NCBI GenBank assembly: GCA_946408865.1
Contig: CAMJTZ010000074.1
Location: forward strand, 1-8,809
Reading direction: 5' to 3'
Length of the DNA: 8,809 nt
From: an uncultured Clostridia bacterium
GTDB taxonomy: Bacteria > Bacillota_A > Clostridia > Christensenellales > Aristaeellaceae
A program made the translations under genes and the position numbers. Numbering within the stretch: the first letter of the stretch is position 1; each line of letters opens with the position of its first letter. Positions 1 through 6,636 of this stretch are shown piece after piece. The notes under the pieces were generated by a model that had not been told where the DNA came from, did no database searches, and saw only the letters and a list, made by a program, of their open reading frames with translations.

Positions 1-878
1 TTTTCCTTCAGCCAGCCGTGATACTGTCCGCGGCATACGGCGTCGCGTTCCATCTGCGTCGGGCTCTTGACGCGTTTGCGATAGAAATACATATCGTTTT
101 CAGGATCAAGGTACTTGCCGAGGGAAATGCCGCAGCAGCGGCTGTTGCTGACCTCGCAGTCCTCGATAATCCAGCCGCGGGACCAGTGCGGGCCGATCAG
201 TCCGTCCTGATAGGCGGCCGGCGGCGCCCAGGTGGTGGCAGCCTTGGTCAGCACAAACCCGCTGACTGTGATATAGCCGATTCCGGTCCGGTCCGGCATG
301 AAAACATTCCGCCGCGCGCTGATTTCCACTTTTTCCGCGTTGGGATCCTTCCCCTGGAAATTCGCGTAGAAAACTGTTTCGTCCCCGTCCTGCTCCGAAT
401 ACCACAGGTACTTTGCCTCTTCCGGGTCCCAGGCGCAGGGATCCGGCTTTCCTGCGGCGCACTCCTTCAGGCTGTCGGTTTCATACATGGCGCGGTCGTT
501 CAGGTATACAGATCCGGTATGTCTCGCATTTTCGGCAAAATACCAGTCACCGCAGACCAGTTCCCTGTAGGGGTTGTATGCGCCGAAGACACTGTTGTTT
601 ACCCGCGCGGTCCATACTGTACCCCGGACCTTTTTCCATCCGGTCAGTTCTTCCGCGCCGGTAATGACGGCGCCGCGTGGAACTGCTGAACGGTAGGTGA
701 TCCGCTGCTCTTCGGTTCCCGCATGAACGGGGTTCACATACTCCCGGTAAACACCGGGCGCCACAAGGATTTCATCCCCCGGCATTGCAGCCCTGGCCGC
801 GTCATTGATCCGCCGGAAAGGCGTCTCCTTGCTGCCGTTTCCTTCACGTCCCGCAAGGATATCCACATAGTAAATCAT
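1..878 (-). CDS. GH120-family beta-xylosidase, N-terminal part (cut by window edge)
   Basis: The reading frame starts at ATG 876-878 and stays open to the left edge, giving 292 residues without a stop. An AGGAGG site lies just upstream of the ATG. The product opens with YVDILAG and a PFRRINDAA / GDEILVAPGVYREYV pattern, the usual first coils of a right-handed parallel beta-helix enzyme. Residues about 201-240 (YITVSGF, WAPPAA, GLIGPHWSRGWIIED) closely resemble, from memory, the Thermoanaerobacterium saccharolyticum XylC beta-xylosidase, founder of family GH120. That family removes xylose from the non-reducing end of xylo-oligosaccharides. Members are about 640 residues, so somewhat under half is present, and the catalytic Asp and Glu (about 382 and 405 in XylC) lie outside the window. 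No signal peptide is seen, so a cytoplasmic location is inferred. It follows the GH8 gene after 37 nt and is probably cotranscribed. Another beta-helix carbohydrate-active enzyme is the main alternative. Confidence 0.88.
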   Translation of the reverse strand, partial: MIYYVDILAGREGNGSKETPFRRINDAARAAMPGDEILVAPGVYREYVNPVHAGTEEQRITYRSAVPRGAVITGAEELTGWKKVRGTVWTARVNNSVFGAYNPYRELVCGDWYFAENARHTGSVYLNDRAMYETDSLKECAAGKPDPCAWDPEEAKYLWYSEQDGDETVFYANFQGKDPNAEKVEISARRNVFMPDRTGIGYITVSGFVLTKAATTWAPPAAYQDGLIGPHWSRGWIIEDCEVSNSRCCGISLGKYLDPENDMYFYRKRVKSPTQMERDAVCRGQYHGWLKE

Positions 879-915
879 GATTGTTCCTCCTCACTCATTG
901 TTTGTTAAATTTCTG

Positions 916-2046
916 TCAGATAAAAATCCTGTAATTTCCTGTCAGCATCAGCAGGCAGAAGAAATAGAGGCAGTTGTCATAGTAGCGGCGTACACCCTTG
1001 CGGAGCGGGGTATCTGCAAAGATCCGCAGGAACTTTTCCCGGTGTTCACTCCGGCTGGCAGCCGATGCCGCGCCCAGCACAGCGAGAATTGCGGTCGGAT
1101 GCATTGCTGTCTTCGTCTGGGGCGTGCCGTCCAGCTCATACGCCCGCAGATCGTTCAGGTTCTGCTGTGCAAAGAAATCCTGCAGCCGTGTCAGCACGTC
1201 ATCCTCTTCCGGATGCATCCCGAACCATATGTGGTCCAGTGCGATATTTTCCGCCACGCGGTATGCGTCTGAATAGTATACCCAGGGTTTTCGGAACAGC
1301 AGCACGGTCTTTCCGTCGTAATCAGCATATTCAGGGCTCAGTCCGGTTACAGGATGCGCGGATTTCACAATGTAATCCCGGCTCGCCTCCGCGGCCTGCC
1401 GCCAGAATTCGCGGTCTTTCTCATCCGCCTTCAGCGCAAAAAGATCATAGAAATGCGGCAGATGGTAGCTCGGATCGGAGATTTTCATTCCGGGAACAAA
1501 GCGGATATATTTGTTTGCCGGCTCCCACATCGGTTCACCGCCGGGCACCATTTCCTTCTGATGCACCGCATGGCGCAGGATTTCTCTCGCCTGATCGCCG
1601 TAATGGAAAAGCCCTTCCCCGTCTCCCCACCGGGCGGAAGCCATCAGCAGCGCCATCGCGAAATATTCCTCTCCGTCGGGCGCCGGTCCTTCCGCGTTGT
1701 GCTTTCCGTCCAGCTGTACGGACCAGGCAAAGTATCCGGCGTTCGGCCCCTCACGCATCCGCATATATCGGTCCGAGAAAGTCCACAGGCGGTCAAAAAT
1801 ATCTTTCCGGTCCATCTGGACGCACATCATCATGCCATAGCTCATGCCCTCGGTTCTGGCGTCCGTATTGCCGGTGTCCACCATGCACCAGGCATCCTCG
1901 TCTGTATGGTGGCAGAAGTTTTCCTCCGGATCAAAGAAAATGGTTTCAAACGCCGCTTCGACCCGCGCGCGCGCTTCCTCATCCCCGATTCCGATTTCTG
2001 CAAGATAGTTGGGATAGTTTCCGGTTCTGATTGCTCCGTCGCTCAT
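916..2046 (-). CDS. GH8 reducing-end xylose-releasing exo-oligoxylanase (Rex)
   Basis: This 376-residue protein matches, from memory, the Rex enzymes (EC 3.2.1.156) such as Bacillus halodurans RexA in length and order of motifs. These include DTGNTDARTEGMSYGMMM at about 57-74, DIFDRLW, GYFAWSVQ, GPAPDGEEYFA at 120-130, SDPSYHLPHFY at 190-200, YYSDAYRVAENIALD at 257-271 and RRYYDNCLYFF near the end. By comparison Glu66 is the catalytic acid and Asp260 the base. Rex cuts xylose from the reducing end of xylo-oligosaccharides of three or more units with inversion. Rex enzymes carry a Leu-His-Pro loop that closes the cleft; here the matching spot reads Met-His-Pro at 315-317. No signal peptide is present, so the enzyme should be cytoplasmic. 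The start is supported by GGAGG four bases upstream and by agreement with the Rex N-terminus. It is the first gene of the operon with GH120 and has its own sigma-A-like promoter. Confidence 0.93.
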   Translation of the reverse strand: MSDGAIRTGNYPNYLAEIGIGDEEARARVEAAFETIFFDPEENFCHHTDEDAWCMVDTGNTDARTEGMSYGMMMCVQMDRKDIFDRLWTFSDRYMRMREGPNAGYFAWSVQLDGKHNAEGPAPDGEEYFAMALLMASARWGDGEGLFHYGDQAREILRHAVHQKEMVPGGEPMWEPANKYIRFVPGMKISDPSYHLPHFYDLFALKADEKDREFWRQAAEASRDYIVKSAHPVTGLSPEYADYDGKTVLLFRKPWVYYSDAYRVAENIALDHIWFGMHPEEDDVLTRLQDFFAQQNLNDLRAYELDGTPQTKTAMHPTAILAVLGAASAASRSEHREKFLRIFADTPLRKGVRRYYDNCLYFFCLLMLTGNYRIFI

Positions 2047-2118
2047 ACTTCCTCCGTTGCATCCCGGTATTCACATTTTTTGTCCATAAGATCTCATATT
2101 TGTACGGACTTTTATTGT

Positions 2119-2148
2119 ATTGTAAGGGATGTAAACCCTTTCTGTCAA
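2119..2148 (-). promoter_or_regulatory. Promoter of the GH8-GH120 operon
   Basis: On the minus strand there is a perfect TTGACA -35 box (2143-2148), an 18-base spacer and a TACAAT -10 box (2119-2124, 5 of 6 to consensus). A second TACAAT overlaps immediately downstream (2114-2119). Transcription would begin near 2112, leaving a leader of about 65 nt before the GH8 start codon. The spacer contains the inverted repeat AAGGG-N7-CCCTT, a possible regulator site. Confidence 0.7.
2130..2143. promoter_or_regulatory. Possible CcpA catabolite-response (cre-like) element
   Basis: The plus-strand string TGTAAACCCTTTCT agrees with the cre consensus TGWAANCGNTNWCA at 12 of 14 positions. One of the two mismatches hits the central CG, usually the most conserved part, so the match is only suggestive. 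It lies within the spacer and touches the -35 box of the GH8 promoter, where binding of CcpA would repress. Control of xylan-use genes by CcpA is common in Bacillota, which makes the position plausible. A site for a different LacI-type regulator is equally possible. Confidence 0.3.
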
Positions 2149-2150
2149 GC

Positions 2151-2179
2151 TTGTCTTTCCGCTTCGGGCCGGATATAAT
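2151..2179 (+). promoter_or_regulatory. Promoter of the histidine phosphatase gene
   Basis: TTGTCT (2151-2156, 4 of 6 to the -35 consensus) is followed after exactly 17 bases by a perfect TATAAT (2174-2179). Transcription would begin near 2186, which is where an upstream in-frame ATG lies. That ATG would be leaderless, so the promoter favours the downstream start at 2213. Only two bases separate this -35 box from that of the divergent GH8 promoter. Confidence 0.65.
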
Positions 2180-2202
2180 ACCGGTATGGAAAAAACCCTT
2201 CC

Positions 2203-2207
2203 GGAGG
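2203..2207 (+). promoter_or_regulatory. Ribosome-binding site that sets the phosphatase start
   Basis: GGAGG with a five-base spacer precedes ATG 2213-2215. The alternative in-frame ATG at 2186 has no such site and lies at the predicted transcription start. The protein from 2213 begins MRILLIRHAEP, the normal N-terminus of this superfamily. Confidence 0.75.
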
Positions 2208-2212
2208 TTAAT

Positions 2213-2977
2213 ATGCGCATATTGCTCATCCGCCACGCAGAACCGGATTATTCTGTTGATTCCCTGACCCCGAAAGGCCGGGTGGAAGCCGAACTGCTCA
2301 GCCGCCGCCTCATAAAATACAACATCCGTGATTTCTATGTTTCTCCCCTGGGCCGGGCGAAGGATACCGCCGCGTATACGCTGGATAAACTGCACCGCTC
2401 CGCGGAAGAACTGCCCTGGCTTGCGGAATTTCGCGCCCGCGTTGCTGATCCGGTAACCGGCCGGTATCATATTCCCTGGGATCTTCCGCCCCGTTTCTGG
2501 CCGGATCTTCCCGGATCCTCCGATGTCCGTTCCTGGGCGGACGCGCCTTTTTTTGCCGGTTCTGATGTCAAAGCCATCTGGCAGGAAACCATGGACGGTG
2601 CAGATGCGCTGCTGGCGCGCTACGGTTTCCGGAAGGACGGGCCGGTCTGGCGCTGCGCGGAAAATTCAAGGGATACCATCTGTCTCTTCTGCCATTTCGG
2701 AATCTCGATGGCCTTCCTGGCGTACCTGACAGACTGCTCTCCCCTGGTTCTCTGGCATCATACGCTGACGCTTCCGTCATCACTCACGGAAGTTGTCACC
2801 GAAGAGCGCACCCGCGGAGAGGTTTCCTTCCGGATTACCCGTCTGGGCGATATCGCGCATCTGGAGACCGCAGGTGAAAAAAGAAGCACCGCCGGATTGT
2901 TTCCGGAGTGCTTCACAGGAATCGATTCCACCGATCCCGCTGTCAACGGGACTTCCGGGACCGAACCGGTCTGCTGA
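2213..2977 (+). CDS. Histidine phosphatase superfamily protein (phosphoglycerate-mutase-like)
   Basis: The 254-residue product starts with the catalytic motif LLIRHAEP, where Arg7 and His8 form the phosphohistidine pocket; the common form is RHGE. SPLGRAKDTA at 44-53 supplies the second conserved Arg (Arg48), and LFCHFGIS at 158-165 the second catalytic His (His161). Such proteins dephosphorylate small phosphorylated metabolites or act as mutases; the substrate cannot be told from sequence. No signal peptide or membrane segment is seen, so it is cytoplasmic. The middle part (about 82-120) is rich in Trp and Pro and probably forms the substrate lid. Residues after about 215 extend past the expected core and are polar and low in structure. 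The DNA coding for residues 222-234 doubles as a terminator for the facing exchanger gene. It diverges from the xylanase operon and needs no functional link to it. No plus-strand terminator was found after it. Confidence 0.85.
   Translation: MRILLIRHAEPDYSVDSLTPKGRVEAELLSRRLIKYNIRDFYVSPLGRAKDTAAYTLDKLHRSAEELPWLAEFRARVADPVTGRYHIPWDLPPRFWPDLPGSSDVRSWADAPFFAGSDVKAIWQETMDGADALLARYGFRKDGPVWRCAENSRDTICLFCHFGISMAFLAYLTDCSPLVLWHHTLTLPSSLTEVVTEERTRGEVSFRITRLGDIAHLETAGEKRSTAGLFPECFTGIDSTDPAVNGTSGTEPVC
2877..2914 (-). terminator. Rho-independent terminator of the exchanger gene, inside the phosphatase CDS
   Basis: Read on the minus strand, GAAGCAC and GTGCTTC (outer stem, 7 bp) enclose TCCGG/CCGGA (5 bp) with a small internal loop and a five-base apical loop. 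Six T residues follow directly (A-run 2877-2882 on the plus strand). The plus-strand side after the hairpin is not T-rich, so termination should act on minus-strand transcripts only. It sits 64 bases past the exchanger stop codon, within the sense coding sequence of the phosphatase C-terminus. Confidence 0.8.
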
Positions 2978-3976
2978 TCAGAAGATAAACTGGAACGTAC
3001 AGAATGCCGCGTATACGCACAGCAGGATAATACCCTGAACCCTTGTCAGTTTTCCCCTTTTCAGTGCGGGAAGCGTCATGAACGCCATAACAAAGATCAT
3101 CACAGGCAGATCCACAAACAGGGATACCGGCGTACTGCCAATCGTCTTGCTGCCAAGTTCATAAATGGAGAAGGGCCGGATCGCCGTAGCCAGACCGCTG
3201 ACCAGCACCAGATTGAACAGGTTCGCACCGACGATATTGCCCAGGCTGAGCGCGCTGTGACCCTTGATCAGTGCTGTAATGGCTGTAACCAGTTCCGGCA
3301 GGCTCGTTCCGAGCGCAACAAACGTCAGCGCAATCACAGACTCCGGTACACCGAGCATTTCAGCAATCTTTGTTCCGTTGTCCACCAGCAGCTTCGCGCC
3401 GACCGCGATGCACGCCGCGCCGAGCACCAGCTTCACAATGGACAGCCAGAGCGGAACATCCTTGTCGCTTTCCGCGTCGTCCGCTCCCTCAGCGGCCTCT
3501 CCGGCATTTCCGCCGATCAGGCCTTTTTTCTTTCCGTTCCAGATCGTAAAGAACATGTAGGCAGCAAAAACTGCCAGCAGAAGAATACCGATCCAGCGGG
3601 AGAAGTAGCCGGTTGTGTAAGCGGTTGCTGCGTAGATTGCTGCTGCAGCAAAGAAAAAAATAACCGGCACCCTGAACGTTCCCCCATCCACTTTACAGGG
3701 ACGGATCGCGAAAGTCAGGGCGGAAATCAGCGCTGTATTGCAGATCACGCTGCCGATAGCGTTCCCGTAGGCAATACCGCCGTGTCCTTCAATCGCGCCG
3801 GTAGCGGAAACCAGCACCTCCGGAAGCGTCGTTCCGATGGAAACCACTGTCGCGCCGATAATCAGCTCCGGTATATGCAGCCGGTGAGCCAGTTCCACGG
3901 AACCGTCCACAAACCAGTCGCCGCCCTTGATCAGCAACGCAAGTCCCAGAACAAACAACAAAATCGGTACAAACAT
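2978..3976 (-). CDS. CaCA-family sodium/calcium exchanger (YrbG-like)
   Basis: The 332-residue integral membrane protein has two halves, each with an alpha-repeat motif: VVSIGTTLPEVLVS (44-57) with GNAIGS, and FVALGTSLPELVTA (219-232) with GNIVGAN. Glu53 and Glu228 are the expected ion-binding glutamates. The residues 27 positions after each are Asn80 and Asn255, the spacing I recall from archaeal NCX_Mj, where the second is Asp. About ten hydrophobic helices are visible, and an acidic loop (GEAAEGADDAESDKD, 159-173) joins the halves. E. coli YrbG is about 325 residues, so this is full length. It should exchange Ca2+ for Na+ across the cytoplasmic membrane; exact ion use is not proven. ATG 3974-3976 is preceded by GGAG with nine-base spacing. 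It is monocistronic, with its own promoter and terminator, and its TGA stop directly abuts that of the convergent phosphatase gene. Confidence 0.92.
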   Translation of the reverse strand: MFVPILLFVLGLALLIKGGDWFVDGSVELAHRLHIPELIIGATVVSIGTTLPEVLVSATGAIEGHGGIAYGNAIGSVICNTALISALTFAIRPCKVDGGTFRVPVIFFFAAAAIYAATAYTTGYFSRWIGILLLAVFAAYMFFTIWNGKKKGLIGGNAGEAAEGADDAESDKDVPLWLSIVKLVLGAACIAVGAKLLVDNGTKIAEMLGVPESVIALTFVALGTSLPELVTAITALIKGHSALSLGNIVGANLFNLVLVSGLATAIRPFSIYELGSKTIGSTPVSLFVDLPVMIFVMAFMTLPALKRGKLTRVQGIILLCVYAAFCTFQFIF

Positions 3977-4009
3977 TCATCCCGGCTCCATTCCATACAG
4001 AATGGTATT

Positions 4010-4039
4010 ATTCTATCACACAACTTCCTTTCCTGAACA
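4010..4039 (-). promoter_or_regulatory. Probable extended -10 promoter of the exchanger gene
   Basis: On the minus strand TGATAGAAT (4010-4018) fits an extended -10 box (TGN plus TAGAAT, 5 of 6). The best -35 candidate, TGTTCA (4034-4039, 18-base spacer), is weak, as tolerated with an extended -10. Transcription would start near 4003, giving a leader of about 27 nt. An imperfect inverted repeat, ATTCCAT-N5-ATGGTAT (3990-4008), covers the start region and may be an operator or small hairpin. Confidence 0.45.
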
Positions 4040-4042
4040 GAA

Positions 4043-4092
4043 AAAAAAGAGATATAAAAAGATCTATTCCTCCGGATTCGGAGAAATAGATC
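4043..4092 (-). terminator. Rho-independent terminator of the efflux operon
   Basis: An 8-bp stem GATCTATT/AATAGATC (4061-4068 with 4085-4092), one C-A mismatch, and a 5-bp stem CTCCG/CGGAG close a GATT loop. On the minus strand TTTTTATATC and then eight further T residues follow. It lies 19 bases past the stop codon of the second adaptor gene, so it ends the four-gene operon. It also separates that operon from the exchanger promoter. Confidence 0.88.
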
Positions 4093-4111
4093 CTTTGGAA
4101 CAGTTGTCCTG

Positions 4112-5401
4112 TTAATTGCCGCTATTATCCGTGGTTCCCTGCGGCGGCTGCGGCATACTGCCGTCCGTCGGCCATTCCATGCCGTCCGGAAGCTCCGGCA
4201 TGCTGCCGTCAGTCGGCCTTTCCGGCGTGCCCTCCGGACGTTTCCGTTTTTCGGTCTTTTCCGTTTCTTCTGCTGTTTCCGCTGTTTCCGTGGCCATTTC
4301 TTCCTCCGCGGGTTCTTCCGCTTTCTCTTCCGGTTCGTCGTCCTTGCCGATTGTAACCACCGCACTCATGCCAAAGCGGATCGATTCATCCGGCACGAAG
4401 GAGGCCACCAGTTTATAGCTGACTTCTTCAGCATCTTCGACCGCGACGGAAGAAATCATGACGACTGTTCCCTCAAACACTTTGCTCTCGTCGTTCTGCA
4501 TTTCGACCGTTACCGCATCTCCTTCATGAATCCGGTTGATATCGTCTTCGGTCACAGTTGCCTCCACAAACATCTGATCCACCAGATAGATGCTGACCGT
4601 AGCGTCGCCTTTGGTCACCGCGGTACCGGCCTGGGCGCTGATGCTGCCGATCACACCGGCCTGAGCAGCGCTGACCGTGGTCCCGGTCATCACATATCCG
4701 TCATATTTTCCATCCAGTGTTTCCAGCAGCAGGTCGCCCTTTTTCACCTGCTGGCCGTTTTCCACTGCAATCCGCACGATTGCGCCGGTAGCGGTCACGG
4801 CAACAGGAGAGATACGGCCTACGGAACCACGGCCGATCTTCAGGGTGGAAGTCAGCGCTTCATCCCGGTATACGTCCACGGAATCCCCGGTGATGAAATT
4901 GCATTCCGTCACCTGGATCGTGTAGCTGTTGTCGCTGACGGAGGTAATCGTCCCCGTTCCTTTCCTTGAGGCATTGTTCCGGACCACCATCCAGACGTTT
5001 TCGCCGGGATGGACAAACTTCGTTTCCGCGGAGTTGTAGGCATTGTTCGTGGAGGCGCTGACGGAATACATCTGCGTCTCTTCGATGTACAGTACAGCAC
5101 CGTATTCGGTGGCAACGCTTTCCGCGTCATCCCCGGGCTTTCCGAAGATGCCGGTAACGGTGCCGTCCTTATCCGCATACACCTTTGTGGTCTTCAGGGT
5201 GTACAGGGTGTCGCCCGCCTGAACCTTCTGGCCGGCCTGTACGGCCACGGATTCCACCGTGCCGCCGATCGGGGCGTAAACCGGAACGGTTGCTGCCGGA
5301 GCGACAGTGCCGCTCAGGGTCAGGGATTCTGCAAAGGCGCCCGTAAGGGACAGCATTGCGCACAGTACGACTGCCAGGCAAATCAGCATTCTTTTCTTCA
5401 T
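4112..5401 (-). CDS. Exported adaptor-like protein with two lipoyl-type modules (second adaptor of the ABC efflux operon)
   Basis: The 429-residue product has a signal peptide, MKKRM then a hydrophobic core, with likely cleavage after Ala-Phe-Ala (residue 24). There is no lipobox Cys and no further membrane helix. A first biotinyl/lipoyl-like module spans about 26-107 (GGTVESVAVQAGQKVQAGDTL, then DGTVTGIFGKPGD). A beta-rich middle part follows at 108-195. A second lipoyl-like module spans about 197-275 (IVRIAVENGQQVKKGDLLLE, then AGVIGSISAQAGTAV). A HlyD_3-type beta-barrel domain covers 276-352. The tail (355-429) is Glu/Ala/Thr-rich, then Pro/Asp/Gly-rich with PTDGSMP twice. No coiled-coil hairpin lies within either lipoyl module, unlike MacA. 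It starts 23 nt after the permease stop, with GAGGG seven bases before the ATG, as last gene of the operon. A role as an extra adaptor or substrate-capture subunit is inferred. Nothing visible anchors the mature protein. Confidence 0.85.
   Translation of the reverse strand: MKKRMLICLAVVLCAMLSLTGAFAESLTLSGTVAPAATVPVYAPIGGTVESVAVQAGQKVQAGDTLYTLKTTKVYADKDGTVTGIFGKPGDDAESVATEYGAVLYIEETQMYSVSASTNNAYNSAETKFVHPGENVWMVVRNNASRKGTGTITSVSDNSYTIQVTECNFITGDSVDVYRDEALTSTLKIGRGSVGRISPVAVTATGAIVRIAVENGQQVKKGDLLLETLDGKYDGYVMTGTTVSAAQAGVIGSISAQAGTAVTKGDATVSIYLVDQMFVEATVTEDDINRIHEGDAVTVEMQNDESKVFEGTVVMISSVAVEDAEEVSYKLVASFVPDESIRFGMSAVVTIGKDDEPEEKAEEPAEEEMATETAETAEETEKTEKRKRPEGTPERPTDGSMPELPDGMEWPTDGSMPQPPQGTTDNSGN
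4152..4218 (-). repeat. In-frame tandem repeat in the second adaptor's tail
   Basis: A 22-base unit at 4152-4173 recurs at 4197-4218 with 20 of 22 bases identical and a period of 45 bases, or 15 codons. Each copy encodes PTDGSMP, and the intervening part (ELPDGMEW) repeats the DGM theme. This indicates recent duplication in a low-complexity tail. Confidence 0.8.
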
Positions 5402-5424
5402 GGTTTTTCCCTCTTTCCTTTCTG

Positions 5425-6636
5425 TTATGCCGCCCTCAGGGCGTCTATCGGGTTCAGTTTACTGGCCTTCCGTGCCGGGGCCCATCCGAAGATGATGCCG
5501 ACTGCAGCGGAGAAGCCGACTCCCAGGATGATTGCTCCTGTATGGAATACAAAGGTCGTTTTCAGCACGTTACATAATATAAAGCTCAGTCCGACACCTG
5601 CCAACACACCCAGCAGTCCGCCGATCATGGACAGCAGGAAGGATTCAATCAGGAACTGTGTCTGGATCTGCCACGGGATCGCTCCCAGGGCTTTCTTCAG
5701 GCCGATCTCCACCGTGCGCTCCGTCACGGTTGTCAGCATCATGTTCATAATGCCGATGCCGCCGACGATCAGTGCGATGGAAGCGATACCGGCCAGCAGC
5801 GTACTCATCATCTCCATCATGGTTTCCATCGTATCTTCAATGCTGCTCATGGTGGTGACGGTAAAGCAGTCGTCCTCATAATCGAAGAGTGCATCCATCA
5901 GTTCCTCGATTTCAGCTGCGGCAGCCTCGGAATCCGTGCCTTCCTTCAGGTAGATGGTAAAGCTCGTGATATCCCGGGAATTGTTGATCTTCATGGCGGT
6001 CGTATACGGAATCAGGATGTCCGGATTCCCGCTGAACAGGGATGCCACGCCGCCGCCTGAATCCTCTTCGTACCGGCCGACCACCGTAAAGGGAATCCCG
6101 GAAATATAGATCGTTTCGCCCAATGGATTGACGCCGAAAAAGAAGGTATCGATCATCTCCTGGCTGATGACGCAGGCGTAGGTGCTGTTGTCGTCATCGA
6201 TAAAGTTCAGGGCGCGTCCCTGCAGAATCAGGTCCGGATTGCTCTGGAAGTAGTAGGCATTTCGGCCGGATACGCTGACATTGGTTTCCACGGTCTTTCC
6301 GTAGGAGACCCGTCCGTTCAGGCTGATGCTGGGCACGATGCCGTCCACGCTGTCCAGCGCTGAAATCTCAGAAAAATCCTCCGGCAGCATTCCTGTTTTT
6401 TCGTCGCTGCCCGTCACGGAAACCGACAGACGGCCGGCACCCATCCCTGAGAACGAATCCTGCAGGGAGCCGGAAACGCCGGAAACCGTGGAGATCAGCG
6501 CAATCACCGCTGTAACGCCGATCATGATGCCCAGCAGGGTCAGGAAAGACCGGACTTTATTGCCCCGGATATTGTCCAGAGACATTACGATACATTCCCG
6601 GACCATAACGAAGGTTCCCCGGATTTTGTTACGCAT
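5425..6636 (-). CDS. MacB/YknZ-type ABC transporter permease
   Basis: The product has 403 residues with MacB topology: one membrane helix near the N-terminus (about 29-52, [20 protein letters not shown]), a large extracytoplasmic MacB core domain (about 55-270), and an FtsX-type domain with three helices (about 278-300, 330-358, 368-388). Family hallmarks are [27 protein letters not shown] and [19 protein letters not shown] at the C-terminus. MacB-type permeases do not move solutes through a channel; ATP hydrolysis drives shape changes passed to the outside domain and adaptor. ATG 6634-6636 overlaps the ATPase stop as ATGCGTAA (8 bases), with AAGGAGG 11 bases upstream. The frame can be extended to a TTG at 6672, but the ATG is preferred. 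A Met-rich stretch (METMMEMM, 270-277) precedes the second helix. It probably functions as a dimer with the upstream ATPase. Confidence 0.94.
   Translation of the reverse strand: MRNKIRGTFVMVRECIVMSLDNIRGNKVRSFLTLLGIMIGVTAVIALISTVSGVSGSLQDSFSGMGAGRLSVSVTGSDEKTGMLPEDFSEISALDSVDGIVPSISLNGRVSYGKTVETNVSVSGRNAYYFQSNPDLILQGRALNFIDDDNSTYACVISQEMIDTFFFGVNPLGETIYISGIPFTVVGRYEEDSGGGVASLFSGNPDILIPYTTAMKINNSRDITSFTIYLKEGTDSEAAAAEIEELMDALFDYEDDCFTVTTMSSIEDTMETMMEMMSTLLAGIASIALIVGGIGIMNMMLTTVTERTVEIGLKKALGAIPWQIQTQFLIESFLLSMIGGLLGVLAGVGLSFILCNVLKTTFVFHTGAIILGVGFSAAVGIIFGWAPARKASKLNPIDALRAA

Noticed and set aside
106..462. Minus-strand frame of 118 codons starting MRRRKAGS
   Set aside because: It lies in another frame of the GH120 gene, whose own frame is continuous and matches its family.
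1065..2178. Plus-strand open frames of 321 and 274 codons opposite the GH8 gene
   Set aside because: The GH8 frame has catalytic motifs and a good ribosome site. The antisense frames show no family pattern and overlap each other.
2186..2212. Upstream ATG at 2186 as the phosphatase start
   Set aside because: It coincides with the predicted transcription start, lacks a ribosome site, and would put nine extra residues before the conserved MRILLIRHAEP start.
3990..4008. Short inverted repeat in the exchanger leader as a cation riboswitch
   Set aside because: The leader is only about 27 nt, too short for known metal riboswitches. A small operator or chance hairpin is more likely.
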